NCBI RefSeq assembly: GCF_030272615.1
Contig: NC_081415.1
Span: forward strand, 231,192,303-231,256,302
From: Cryptomeria japonica
Lineage: Eukaryota > Streptophyta > Pinopsida > Cupressales > Cupressaceae
Reading direction: 5' to 3'
Length of the DNA stretch: 64,000 nt
Under the pieces are notes generated by a model. That model did not search any database. It worked only from the letters and a program-made list of their open reading frames with translations, and was not told the DNA's origin. The position numbers were made by a program, and so were the translations under genes. Below, in pieces: positions 10,521 to 21,299 of this stretch (position 1 is its first letter; each line of letters begins with the position of its first letter).

Positions 10521-12236
10521 TTATTTAAAGACATGATAGACTAAATGAGGTATTTGAATATGACATGCTAAATGCTCAACCATAAGTGAGATCAAAAACA
10601 TGTATAAAATGATAAAAATTGAAGAAGGAAAGTTACGAGAAATCTTAGAAGAGAGATGAGTGTAATTTATTAGAGCCTTATCCCTAGAGGAAAGGACTTT
10701 ATGATGAATAGGAGATAAAGATTCATAAGTGGATTTAGAAATTTGAGGGGAGTCATAAAGAGATTTGTTCATCGCCAAGATTTCCTTATGAGGGGAATGA
10801 GAGTTGATAGAAGTAGAAGATGATTTAGTTGAAGTGAGATCATCATCACTACTAAATATAGCATTCACATTGAGAGATGGTCTTTTAGATGCTTTGGTGG
10901 GCTTAGAAAGATTATATCCAAGTCCAAATGAATATTCATGCATGTTATGTTCTAAAGGAACTTTAATTCCTTGTTCATTTGCGCCACAACCATTTCCACT
11001 ATAGCCACTCTTAGCCAAAATATGAAAACCACGACCATAATGATTAGCCATTTCAGAAAGAAAAGGTGGTTTTTCATAAGACAAAGAATCAAATTCTTCA
11101 GAATTAGAGGTGTGAGGAGAAGAAGTTTGAGAAGCAGCCACAAAATTATTGCTCATAGGTTCAGGTAAGACTGATTGATCTCTAGTTTCTTCCTTCTTTT
11201 TAACTTTGAGCTCTCTAGGAGGAACCCTATACTCACCTACAAAGGTGGGATTGAAATCAAGAGATCCCCAATCATCTTCTGCGAGAACCTGCTCAAGATC
11301 AAAAGCCTTTTCATGTGTAGATTCAAGTTGAGAAGAATCTTCTTCAGGAACTTCAGACTCATCCAAAGAATTTTGATTATTAGAGGGTGATGATTCATCC
11401 ATAGGTATCTTGTTTAATGAGTCATCACTAGAAGAGGAAGGCTTAGAAGAACTCCCTTTGGAAGTAGATGTTTGCAAACAAGCTTGAAAATTAGTATCAC
11501 CTATCAAGGTATATGTCTTATTATTATAAATAAATTTAACTTGTCTATGCAATGTAGAGGGGACAGCTTGCATACTGTGAATCCAAGGTCTCCCTAATAA
11601 CAAGTTGTATGTTAGATTTCCCGACCTAACATGGATAGGAGTAGGCAAAGTAACAGGTCCCACTGTGATGGGTAAGGTGATAATACCTAATGAAGACTTA
11701 GCCACATTATCAAAGCCTCGAATGGGATGAGAGTCAGGCTCAATAAGGGATGTATCCACATTCATCTTATGCAATAGATTAATGCTACACACATTAAGGC
11801 CAGAACCATTATCTACCAGTGTTCGTCTTATAGCAGTGTCATTTATGATAACCACAATCATCAAGGGATCATATTGATGTTGAATTTCACTAGTAGGCAA
11901 CTCATCTTGAGTAAACACAATTTGAGTTCTAGGATTCATCACAGAGTTAACCAAAGACACTATATTACTAGATGTATTAGGTGGAGGAACATTCAAATAT
12001 TTCAAGGCATCTTGTAACATTCCATGATGAGTGGAAGAAGTTTGGATCAAATCCCAAAGGGATATCTTAGCAGGGGTAGCTTTAAGTTGTTCTATGAGAT
12101 CATATTCCTTACCGAGAACTTGTGAAATACGTGGAGCTTGTGGAAGAATTGGTTGAGGATTAGGAACAGACACTGGAGTAACAGGAGGAAGATTAGGTTG
12201 CCTATTATTTCTAGTATTATGTATGGGCAACCGCAT
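10521..12236 (-). CDS. Element B Tat-type aspartic protease with C-terminal G-patch
   Basis: This 571-residue frame is open throughout. Residues 55-85 match the conserved stretch before Tat proteases (ISLWDLIQTS). The protease active site LVDNGSG puts the catalytic Asp at 142, and NLLLGRPWIH at 211-220 is the usual later retropepsin block. A Ser/Asp/Glu-rich linker (255-330) is followed by a G-patch-like segment at about 400-442 (HYGRGFHILAKSGY, then GLGY). Retropepsins cut Gag-Pol polyproteins, and G-patches bind RNA in some retroviral proteases. The frame ends with no RT. It starts with ATG at 12236, overlapping the previous ORF by 20 bases in another frame. Confidence 0.8.
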   Translation of the reverse strand: MRLPIHNTRNNRQPNLPPVTPVSVPNPQPILPQAPRISQVLGKEYDLIEQLKATPAKISLWDLIQTSSTHHGMLQDALKYLNVPPPNTSSNIVSLVNSVMNPRTQIVFTQDELPTSEIQHQYDPLMIVVIINDTAIRRTLVDNGSGLNVCSINLLHKMNVDTSLIEPDSHPIRGFDNVAKSSLGIITLPITVGPVTLPTPIHVRSGNLTYNLLLGRPWIHSMQAVPSTLHRQVKFIYNNKTYTLIGDTNFQACLQTSTSKGSSSKPSSSSDDSLNKIPMDESSPSNNQNSLDESEVPEEDSSQLESTHEKAFDLEQVLAEDDWGSLDFNPTFVGEYRVPPRELKVKKKEETRDQSVLPEPMSNNFVAASQTSSPHTSNSEEFDSLSYEKPPFLSEMANHYGRGFHILAKSGYSGNGCGANEQGIKVPLEHNMHEYSFGLGYNLSKPTKASKRPSLNVNAIFSSDDDLTSTKSSSTSINSHSPHKEILAMNKSLYDSPQISKSTYESLSPIHHKVLSSRDKALINYTHLSSKISRNFPSSIFIILYMFLISLMVEHLACHIQIPHLVYHVFK

Positions 12237-13665
12237 GATAACTCTCTCTAGTCAGTTGCTTAGCATACTCATAAGGGCTCTTAGTAGAATAACCTCCTTG
12301 CACAGTCATAATAGGTTTCTTAGGAGTGCAAAAAGAATCATTAGCATAACCGCCTTGAACCATTAAGATAGGCTTATTTAAAGGTTGAGAATTTTGAGAA
12401 GGACAAGCACCTTGGACAGTGAAGAGAGGTTTGTTAGGTGTTTCATTCACATGTATCAAATTGTTTAAGGATGGTTTAGAGGAATGAACAAAAGTATTGC
12501 AAAAATTATTGATATTCTTCTCTTGCACTAAAATCTTATCACGGATTAAATCAATTTTAGGAGAGAGACCAGGGGTAGGCATTGATGTTCTAGTAGGAAA
12601 AGTAATACTAGGAAAGGTCATATCATCCTCTATCATCAAAGGATCTACATGGGGAATAAACTCTCTAGGAGAAGAATCAACATTACTCTCTAAAGTCTCA
12701 CTTTTGAGATGGAGATCTTTGAAAGAGATGTTAACCATCTTGTTTTGAACTAGGGTTTCCTTATGAGTAGAACCAAGTTGAGGAGAGGGAGATGCTTTAT
12801 TTTTAGAGGGAGAATGATTGAGATTCAAGGAAGGTGAGAAACTATCAAGGGAGTTTTCAATCTTGATTTCATCCCCTTTTGCTAGGGGTAGAGAATAATC
12901 TATACCTTCTTCTAATGGTTCATCCCAAATAGTGAGGTTGTTGAAAGGAATGTTTGAAGTATTGTCAATTTCAGGAGAGGAGATAACATTGTTTATTAAT
13001 TCCTCATCCTTAGGAGGGAGAGCATCAATAGATGTGTTAAACTCATCCTCTTTCCTCAAAATATGTTCAATATGATCTTTAGGGGAGAGAGAATTAAGGA
13101 AAATGCCTTTTATTTCATCTTCTTTCTCTAAGGGATGCTTATGGGTAAGACAAACTTTAGGAGAAGGGTAAGCATTTATCATTAATTCATCATCTCTAGT
13201 GGGAATTTTGTTGGAAAAGGAAATGCCATCACTAGGAAATGTAGGGATAATGTCATCTTCATGCACAAAAGGATCCTCATGAAGGGTGCATTTTTTAGGA
13301 GCCACAAAGTCATCAAGGGCATCATCCAACAAAGCATGATCATATCTATTAAAAGGCTTATCTTTTGATTCAAAAGGAGATATCTCTTCATAGAGGGGAT
13401 CATTGAAAACAACCATGTTACTAGATTTAGTGGAAGAGTTGATAGGAATGTACCCTTGAGAGGAATCATTCGACTTATCTTTCTCATCACAACGAAATGG
13501 CATAGTAACAATGTTTATGAGTTTTTGGTAAAATGAAGGTTTGGTATCTTTAGGATTCAAAAACTCATCTAAAGTTTTATCTAATTCATCTTGGCTATAC
13601 TCATAATCAACATTATTGCATGCATCATCATAAATATGAACATCTTGCAAATAAAAATCTGGCAT
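12217..13665 (-). CDS. Element B ORF1, acidic protein of unknown function (gag position)
   Basis: It has 482 residues from the ATG at 13665. The frame is open further, to 13806, but that part reads a poly-Lys run from a T-tract in the leader, so I prefer the internal Met. It is rich in Asp, Glu, Ser and Pro, probably disordered, with no capsid domain and no zinc knuckle. The C-terminus carries three imperfect repeats of the type KPI-x-x-VQGG-Y, then SPYEYAKQLTRES. It occupies the gag position of element B, and the protease ORF overlaps its end. It may be the leftover N- and C-terminal parts of a Tat gag after loss of capsid, or a separate protein. Function is unknown. Confidence 0.65.
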   Translation of the reverse strand: MPDFYLQDVHIYDDACNNVDYEYSQDELDKTLDEFLNPKDTKPSFYQKLINIVTMPFRCDEKDKSNDSSQGYIPINSSTKSSNMVVFNDPLYEEISPFESKDKPFNRYDHALLDDALDDFVAPKKCTLHEDPFVHEDDIIPTFPSDGISFSNKIPTRDDELMINAYPSPKVCLTHKHPLEKEDEIKGIFLNSLSPKDHIEHILRKEDEFNTSIDALPPKDEELINNVISSPEIDNTSNIPFNNLTIWDEPLEEGIDYSLPLAKGDEIKIENSLDSFSPSLNLNHSPSKNKASPSPQLGSTHKETLVQNKMVNISFKDLHLKSETLESNVDSSPREFIPHVDPLMIEDDMTFPSITFPTRTSMPTPGLSPKIDLIRDKILVQEKNINNFCNTFVHSSKPSLNNLIHVNETPNKPLFTVQGACPSQNSQPLNKPILMVQGGYANDSFCTPKKPIMTVQGGYSTKSPYEYAKQLTRESYHAVAHT

Positions 13666-13864
13666 TTTGAAATTAAAAAAAAATTGCATAAAACTTAAAC
13701 ACACAATGCAAAGAAACAAAGAAACACACTCTTTCTTTTCCCTCTTTTTTTTCTTTTTTTTTCTTTTTTTTTTTTTTTTTATGAAAATGAAACTTAAATG
13801 AAACACACTAAATCTAGATCTAGATCTAACAAATGCAATGCAAGAGAAAGCAATAATAAATTCA

Positions 13865-13881
13865 TGTCGAGTTCACCAAAA
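13865..13881 (-). promoter_or_regulatory. Element B primer binding site
   Basis: On the minus strand the LTR end CCCCACACA is followed within a few bases by TGGTGAACTCGAC. It starts with TGG as a tRNA-primed site must. The same position in the level 4 element reads TGGTGAACCCAACGT. I cannot name the tRNA with confidence. Confidence 0.6.
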
Positions 13882-15518
13882 TGTGTGGGGCAAAAAGTGA
13901 CACTAAGCAAACATGCCCTAATCTCACTTTCAATCACACACTTGTGGAATACGAAAGAGCCTAGAGGTATCACACAATTGGCTACTTCTTTTTGTGGAAG
14001 AGAGAGCCATGGGCTACCTATTAGGATTTCTATTCCTTTGTTGCAAATGATGGATAAAATGATGCAAGTTCAACTACTAGCCCTAGAGTGCAAGTATGAA
14101 CTAGTAACAAGATTGCAAGATTGAGATTAAGTGATGAAAAGCTGTAAACACAAGGATAAAAGGAGAATGCAGATGTGTACCCAGAGTTAAAATCTGAGTG
14201 GAAATGTTCAGGACGGGGGCGCATGCGCCACTGACCTGATTCTGCACCTGAAACTGCTCCTGAAACTGCTATTTTACAACCTGGAAAACTGTTGGAAAGT
14301 GCTGAAAACTGTTGTTGTCTGAGGGACTAGGGCACCTAGCGCCCCTGTCCTATCAGGACCAGGGCACCCCATGCCCCTATCCTAGGTTTCTGCTCTACAA
14401 TTTGGTGTGTTTCCCCATCTCAGTCTGCTTCCGTCGGATCTACAACTTGCGGCGTCGTCCGAATCCCGAAACCTACACTTATATCTGAAAAGGTATGGTA
14501 GGCGGCTATATAGGGTTTTGCCTTAGTCAAACCCCCGCTTTTGTGATTTCCACCTCCACGAATAGCCAAGTTTTATTGTAAAAGTAGTGTGTGCAGACCT
14601 TGTGTGTGTGCAAGATCCTAAAATGCAAGTAAGCAAACTAGAGCAACCTAGAAAGTAAACCCTAATTGCTTGTAAATGATAATGTAAATGCTCCAAATCA
14701 AGATGCAAAGTGATCTACAGCATGAATACAAATGATATAGTGAGGCTTATGCAAAGACATGAAAATAACATGAAATCATACCCAACCCCAAGGGAGGGGT
14801 ACAAGCCAATCTTCAGTCGGTGATCCCTTATTGCTCTTCAATGTCTTCAAAGCCCTAAATGGATGAATGAAATTGATGAATGCTTGATGGATGGATGTTG
14901 AATGTTATTGAAGTCTTCAAAGATCTACTCTTTCGCTGCATAGAAGGTCCCTTGAAAACCAAAAATTCAAATCCTTTCAAATGAAGAAAGAGAGCTCTTA
15001 TATATGAAACCCTAGGTCTTAATTTCAACTTTTGGCCGACCTAGAGATTGAATCTCCCGCCAATTTCTTGGGGTTAAGCTTTATTTTATGATTGGATTAC
15101 GCTCCTAAAATTTCGAGAAAAATGTCCAGGACCGTGTGCACGTCGGGCGCCATGGTCTCAACAACTTTTCACCAAATTTTCAGGGCCGTCGGATATGATG
15201 ATTTTAGAGAGAATCCTGAAGTTACAGGTGATTTCGAGATGTTTTGGCCCCCGAAATCAAGCCCCCAAGTTCAAAATAGGACCTAATTAGGGTTTTAGAT
15301 TAAATGATGTATTGGAAGAATAAAATGAAAGGGGCACACTTTAATGAAAAGGGCCCAACTTTATGATATGGGAGATGATAAAATAGAACCCTAGACCTAA
15401 TTAATTTAATTAATTAAGTGCTAAAGGGGAAATGCAATGCAAAATGCGCCAAGGCGGGTGCTAAACTAGGTGTGAAATTGTACCACCCTAGCAAGTGCGT
15501 ACAATTTACGACGCTACA
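13882..15518 (-). repeat. Element B 5' LTR
   Basis: This 1637-bp copy pairs with 7079-8678. It has an extra GC-rich dyad unit near 14323-14390 compared with its partner. It ends at GCTACA, with TAAGC after it. Confidence 0.92.
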
Positions 15519-16474
15519 TAAGCATTATCATAACACCAATTTCTTGGTACAAATCTGCAAAACACCTTAGCACATACAAACAATCCACATTTCCCAAATC
15601 ATCTGAAAAACAAAAAAAAATCAACACATGCACATTTAATAGATAATTACATAGAATATACATGAATATCATAAATTATTCCAAGGTCAAACTTAAACCC
15701 GAAAGATAACAATTTCTAAGGGAATGGCACAATAATTAGTGTCATCACAATATCAAAATCTAAAGTATCATCATTGTCATCATAATAAATCTTTAGAAAA
15801 TAGGACCATAAACTTGTCTCATAATTACCCTCAACCTAATATCTTGTTGGTCCTCCAACACATTGTTCCTTAGCCTGGTCAGGGTTCTCATATCACCAAC
15901 TGCCAACTATCCTACAACATGTTCGTCACCCTCTGAATCAGGACCCTAATAAAATCCATGCCTATGTTCCAATCTATTCCACCTTGACCTTTCTTCTGCT
16001 ATATCATACCTATAGTACCTATAGTCTAGCACTGGCCACAACAAGATGAGTGTCTAGAATATTAATGGGAACCAATAATGTTTTTGTGTTCTGCCAAGTT
16101 GTATGTATCTAGGACATCTCCTCTGTGTTGCAGCATAATTCTATAGTGAATTTGGCTCAACTTGCCTTAGCTGATTAGTTAAATTATTTCATCTTTGTGA
16201 AAGGTGTCCTACTATTTCTCTTCTTGTAGTGTTCTCCACTTGTTCGTATTCTTAATAGCCTTCTTCCTCTAGAGGCAACACTCTGTCCTTAAGATCTAGA
16301 TCATACATAACTTAGTGTCATTCATAAAACATTGCTTCAGGATTATGAGATTCAACCCTTAGTGGCAAGGTTCTTGTAATTCATTTTCTCTATAAGCTCT
16401 AAACTGCTCACCCCAACTATTTTCATTTTGAATCTAGTACATAAATGCCCTTAAATGGATATCTCCAATATCCA
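15519..16474. other. Unassigned sequence right of element B
   Basis: I see no gene, LTR pair or RNA here. TAAGC at 15519-15523 is the right target-site copy for element B. The sequence may be the 3' flank of the ORF at 16475-19227 or the tail of its carrier element. Confidence 0.4.
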
Positions 16475-19227
16475 TCAATGGTCATCTGGAATAACATAAT
16501 TATGTAGGTTTAATTCACAAAGTAAGTTATTATTCTCTCTTAGAGATTCTTGGTAGGATTGAAACAATTCCTCAAGGGTTTTGATGGAAGGATTTAATCC
16601 TAAAATTATCCTAGAAAGGTGAAATTTTAGATATCTTTCTTTTAAATGCAATGTATAAACCCTTGGAGGGGTTCTGTAATCCATTAATTGTAGCACTAAT
16701 TTTACCACATCATCCATTTGTTTCTTTAATTTAACAATTTCCTCATCTTTCTCCCTAATTTCATTATCCTTTTTCTCTATTTGTTTCTGCAATCTACAAT
16801 TTTCTTTATCTCTCATCTACACTATGCCATGAAGATACAGGAAGTCTATGAATACCTACCAAAAATTTTCTTGCAGCATGTTCCAATGGTGGTACTAGTG
16901 GCTACTCAAATTCCTGGTGAAGGGATTCATTTTTCTCTTGATATAGTGTTTCTTCTCCTCCTTCTTGTTCTGCAATGAGGCTAAGCTAATCTAGCCTTGT
17001 CTCTGCATGTCCCTCAAATGCATTCTCTTCAAATGTACTCTTCCCTTTATTATATACTTCTTCTTCAGAGGCCACTACCTCTCTTCTAGCTATTGTCTCT
17101 AGCCTAGGGCTTTTTATTAACGTCTCACCAATGTCCTATATAGTTGGCTTTGCCTTGGTTGCAGGGGTTTCCTTAGTTTCTGTGGCTTTAGGAGGAACAG
17201 TGTCTCCAATTTTCCATTTCCCAGGGCTAGGTTTTGTCATCTCAGAAGTCTCATCCCTAACCTTTTCTTTCCCTTTTTATATTTTATTCTATTGTTCCTA
17301 TGCTTTTCTAGTTGTGGCCCTAGTTTGGCGTGGGGTTTGAAATGAAATATCATCATGACTTGAAGAAGGAGTTCCTTCTTCCTTGGATTCAAAATAATCA
17401 ACCATTATGGGCATGACTATAGGAGGGCTTTCTCTGGGCCTCACATGTGAGGTAGAAGCCCCAAGAGTGGTCACAGAAACCTTCCTTCTTTTGCTAGACC
17501 TACAAGACTGACTCCTTCGTTTCACCTTTTCAAGTCTAAATTGATCCACATTTTCAAATTCCTCCCATGTCATACCAAAGACTTCTTGTAAATATTTCTC
17601 AACAAGAAATTTAATCAAACAGTGGTGAGACATAGAGTTGGTTCTACCTTTTTGAATTTCAGCAACCATGATTTCTAGCAACCTGTAGAGAATATTGGGC
17701 ACATTCATTCTCCTCCCATTCCTCGGATGGTTTAAGAGTTTGAAGTGAATGGAGGGAAGACAAGACTAGCATGTTAGGACCTGGAGGAAACTGAGAGGGG
17801 GGGTGAATCAGTTGTCTATTAATTTCAACCCAAATATAGCTTAATCAAACTTGATGCATAATACCGGTAAACCAAACTTAATGTCGGTTGACAGTTTAAC
17901 AATTAATAACAATACCAATGAATCTTAATGCATGAAACAAAAAGAGAAATAAAATCCACAACACATAACACAGATATTTGTACGTGGAAACCCTATAAGG
18001 GGAAAACCACAGTGGGAAACCTTACCCACAATTAGATGATACTACTGCAGATAGTATGTGTGTATAAATGGGATCTGCACATGCAGAAAGGCCAACTTCC
18101 TAGAGCTCACTACTCAATCACAAAATGAGAGTCACACTGACTACAATAGGATGATTAAATCATAGATAATGTACTGCTCAAAATAGCATCTTCATATGCT
18201 GGATTCAGTACCAGTTAGGCTCATATTATCTCCTTCATACCTTCCTTGAACCTTCAAATGATGCTTGTGTGAGTAGCTCTGCTTATATTTGCATATGCCT
18301 TATTACATTCCTCCTTCACTATCATGTTAATCTCACAAATGAGATCTTACATATATACCAAAACCTAAGACCAAATGTGTAGGTCGGCTCACTAAGAATA
18401 TTATAATTAAATCAATTACAAATGAATCAATATGTGACACATCATGTCGGCTCAATGCATTTACAATAATAACCAATCAATAAATCATCTCCATAATGTG
18501 TCATGTTGATCTGGAATAGATAACGCATGTCGTTCCATAACCTAGACCAATTTTCTGGTAACAAAAAATATGCCAACTCGATTAGACCAATAACCAAATC
18601 ACCAAAACCAAGTGTCCAAACCATGTCTTCGACATAACCAAGTAATCTCCAAATGATAACAAGTCATCCTCTGTGTCAGCGAAAAACATAACCAACTGGT
18701 GAACCAAATACCGGTGACTGTACATAAGTCACTAAAAATGCTAGTGAATATAACCAAAGATCTCCAAAAAGATAGGTGTTGATAAGTGTTGACAAGTGTT
18801 GACATCAATGACAAAACCAATGCAACACATCCATAATACCAACATGGCAACCCTCATAGGTAATGTATTTGGAAATATGCACAACCGCATGCATCCTCTT
18901 GTTTGGTAGCAACATTCTCCTTGTCCCTTGTTTATCCACAACAAGTGGTGGATCACTAGGTTCAGTAAATTTTTCCCATGCTAACCTTACGTCTCGAGAT
19001 GCAGGTTTTGCAATTATTTCCTATATTACCATCACTTGCAATCCTTTTACCATTACTTTTCCATTTGCAAAATTTTGTGCAAATTTTGTAGCAATGTCTT
19101 CATTAAAACTCTACAACTTCAAGAAATAGTCTAGCCAACCATAATTTTGAAATTCTGCTAGACAAACAGCATCTTGTAGGATCACATCATGAACAATAGG
19201 TTCATTTTGAATTAGCTGACCACCCAT
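16475..19227 (-). pseudogene. Unidentified plant ORF, transposon-associated, split by a solo LTR
   Basis: A reading frame starts at ATG 19227 and passes stops near 19118 and 19023. It is interrupted by the solo LTR at 17772-18844 and resumes in the same frame if the LTR and one target copy are removed. It then reads through 17708-17298 (ILYRLLEIMVAEIQKG, later a basic and Ser-rich stretch), a stop-broken acidic region, and after a frame change the coiled coil at 16816-16475 (KQIEKKDNEIREKDEEIVKL). The N-terminal part has the pattern of short hydrophobic blocks with a central Trp (GWLDYFLKL) seen in plant transposon-borne proteins. I cannot name the family. It lies downstream of, and in the same orientation as, an Athila-like pol, the position of a third retroelement ORF. 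Confidence 0.6.
17772..18844 (-). repeat. Solo copia LTR inserted in the unidentified ORF
   Basis: It reads on the minus strand from TGTTGGTATTATGG to GGTCCTAACA, 1073 bp. It resembles the LTRs of element H (24506-25509 and 63547 onward). No PPT or PBS adjoins it. Flanks are TAGCA (17767-17771) and TGGCA (18845-18849), a 5-bp duplication with one difference. Removing it restores the reading frame of the surrounding ORF, so it is an insertion that later lost its interior by LTR recombination. Confidence 0.88.
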
Positions 19228-19774
19228 TTTCTTGCAGTCACTTTATACAATATTCCCTTGTTCTGTCTTCACTGAAAGAGTCGAATTTTCTTATTCTCTG
19301 CGCGAATTTAGTTTTTTTTAGATTCTTCGAACCCTACAGCTTACCCTTTCTAGCTTGAAGTTTTTCGACTAAAACAGACTAAGACAAAGGAAAAATCATT
19401 AATCAAAGTATTAGAAAGGCTTTCAATAAAAATGATGACACTTGTGACCTTTCAAGTATCATTGATTCAAATCAACTAAAAGACAACTAATGGGTGTGTT
19501 TTCCTCCCCCCAACCTAGATTTAGCCATGTGTCCACACAGGAGGAAGTGGCATAGAAAAAAATATGCTATGTAAATATCATAATTAATGAACATGATGAA
19601 AAGTAATGTCATTTAAGATAATAATGGAAGAAGTAATTGTTTGTACGTACCTTATAAATTGTATTTGTATGTTGCAGATTATGGTGTGCACGGTACCTAT
19701 CAATCAGTCAGTTAACTAATAAAGGAATTATGAGGTGGAGTGTGATGATGGAGATACTGATGGAAAAGAAATAA
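19228..19774 (-). other. Spacer between Athila-like pol and the unidentified ORF, with G-rich tract
   Basis: It is non-coding as far as I can see. On the minus strand it contains AGGTTGGGGGGAGGAAAA at about 19503-19520. This looks like a polypurine tract but is not followed by a recognisable LTR start. It could be the 3' PPT of the Athila-like fragment or an internal one ahead of the extra ORF. Confidence 0.4.
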
Positions 19775-19879
19775 TTATGAAGTGAAGGTGGATGTACGAA
19801 ATGAGCAGAGAATGTGATTTCCATTGAAGTGGAAATCTTTATTATGAGTTGATGCATGTGTGTTTTTAGCAGAAGGATG

Positions 19880-20990
19880 GACATGTGGTCCACTTCCTTC
19901 GACTGCAGGAGAGGTGGTGAATTGTTTCATGCACTCCACTTTTGAAGTTAGCTTGTGATATAAATGAAAGCAATGACCATTGACTAGAAATTTAAATCTA
20001 ACAGGGTCAATTGTGGTAAGTTGAACAACTCCATTTGAAAATACTTGTGCCACCTCATATGGTCCTAGCCATCTAGTTTGTAACTTTCGAACACCTTCCT
20101 GAATACCTAGAGTCATAAAGAAGAGCCCAATCACCTAGTTGGAAATTATTTTCTTTAATGTATTTATCATGCCATTTTATTTGTTGAGTTTGCACAACTT
20201 CTATGTGATGAAGGGTTGCCTTCCTCATTTCATCCAAATTATTGAGTTGCATGATCCTTTCTATTTGTGCTATTGATAGGTTTATTTCTAGATCTAATGT
20301 AGTCCTTAAAGTTTTATGTCTGAAGTCAATTGGCATCATGGTTTTTTTACCATATAACAGTTCAAATGGTGTGAATCTAGTGGTTGTTTTTCATGTGGTT
20401 CTGTACGTCGAGATATCTTCTGGCAATCTATTGGCCCAAGCTTTCCTATGAATGGCCATTATTTTTGTTAGAATTGCTTCAATTTCCTTGTTTGTGATTT
20501 CAACTTTCCCATTTGCCTAAGTATGGTCAGAGGTGTATTTTCGATGCCGAATGTTGTATACATTAACTAGTACTATAATAAGGGTTGATGTGAATTGAGC
20601 TCCTTGATCTGTCACTATTTCCCTTCAAACTCCATATCTGGTGAAGATCTCTTCATTAAGGAGTTCAGAAACCTTATTATCTCTTGCTTGTTTCATTGAC
20701 TTAGCTTCAACCTGTTTAGTGACATAGTCAGTACATACTAGGATATAAGACTTACCATTTGATGGTGGATCAATTGGACCTACAAAATCCAAGCCCCATT
20801 TATCAAATGGTGTGATTACAACTTGAGGGTAGAGGGACATCTCATCTGATTTTGTTGGTCATCCCATTCTCTGACATCTATCACACTTCCTAGTGTATTT
20901 GCTTGCATCTTTATGAAGTGTGGGCTAGTAATAACTTGTGTTGAGGATTTTTATTGTTGTCCTTTTGGTAGAGAAATGTCCTCCACAGGG
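19880..20990 (-). pseudogene. Athila-like integrase remnant
   Basis: A zinc-binding CDRCQRMG stretch lies near 20860-20880, then the core KWGLDFVGPI (first catalytic Asp) near 20790 and a YVTKQVEAK strand. After a frame change comes the C-terminal part at 20339-20134 (MMPIDFRHKTL, WHDKYIKENNFQLGDWALLY) and further to 19880. Integrase joins element cDNA to host DNA. The middle part near 20340-20620 is degenerate with stops. Confidence 0.75.
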
Positions 20991-21299
20991 TTCATCATGG
21001 CATGTATGAAAATGTCATAAGTTTCATCTTCTTTGACATGCCTTCTCAACACATGATCTAGGCCAATGTAAAACAAACAATCTTCAATCCATGAAAAAGG
21101 ATTTTTTTTCTCAATGAGAATTCTTCTCTTTAGGAGAGAACTGAAAAGATACCTTTCCTACAACCAAATAGTTTGATATGTGTGCATACCCAGATGTATG
21201 AACATTGATTGAATATAAGTGCTCATCAAGAAAAGTATCATCAATTACCTAAGTATCATGTGATGTAGTCAATTTAGACAAGAAATCTACTACAACATT

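Larger units (their letters stand above)
7079..15518 (-). mobile_element. Element B: non-autonomous Tat-type Ty3/gypsy retrotransposon
   Basis: Two near-identical LTRs (7079-8678 and 13882-15518) flank a 5.2-kb interior read on the minus strand. On that strand the LTR starts TGTAGCGTCG, is preceded by the PPT AAAGTGGGGGCTAAA at 8679-8693, and ends CCCCACACA followed by a TGG-starting primer site. Flanks are CAAGC and TAAGC, a 5-bp target duplication with one difference. Only two ORFs are present: an acidic protein and a protease/G-patch protein. There is no capsid domain, RT, RNase H or integrase, so it would need enzymes from a partner element. The pre-protease and protease sequence is of Tat lineage type. 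Confidence 0.9.

Noticed and set aside
13665-13806. Poly-Lys N-terminal extension of element B ORF1
   Set aside because: It comes from a T-tract in the leader. The Met at 13665 gives a more ordinary protein start.
18863-19129. 88-residue plus-strand frame
   Set aside because: The opposite strand carries the N-terminal part of the unidentified ORF, which rejoins across the solo LTR. This frame is its complement.
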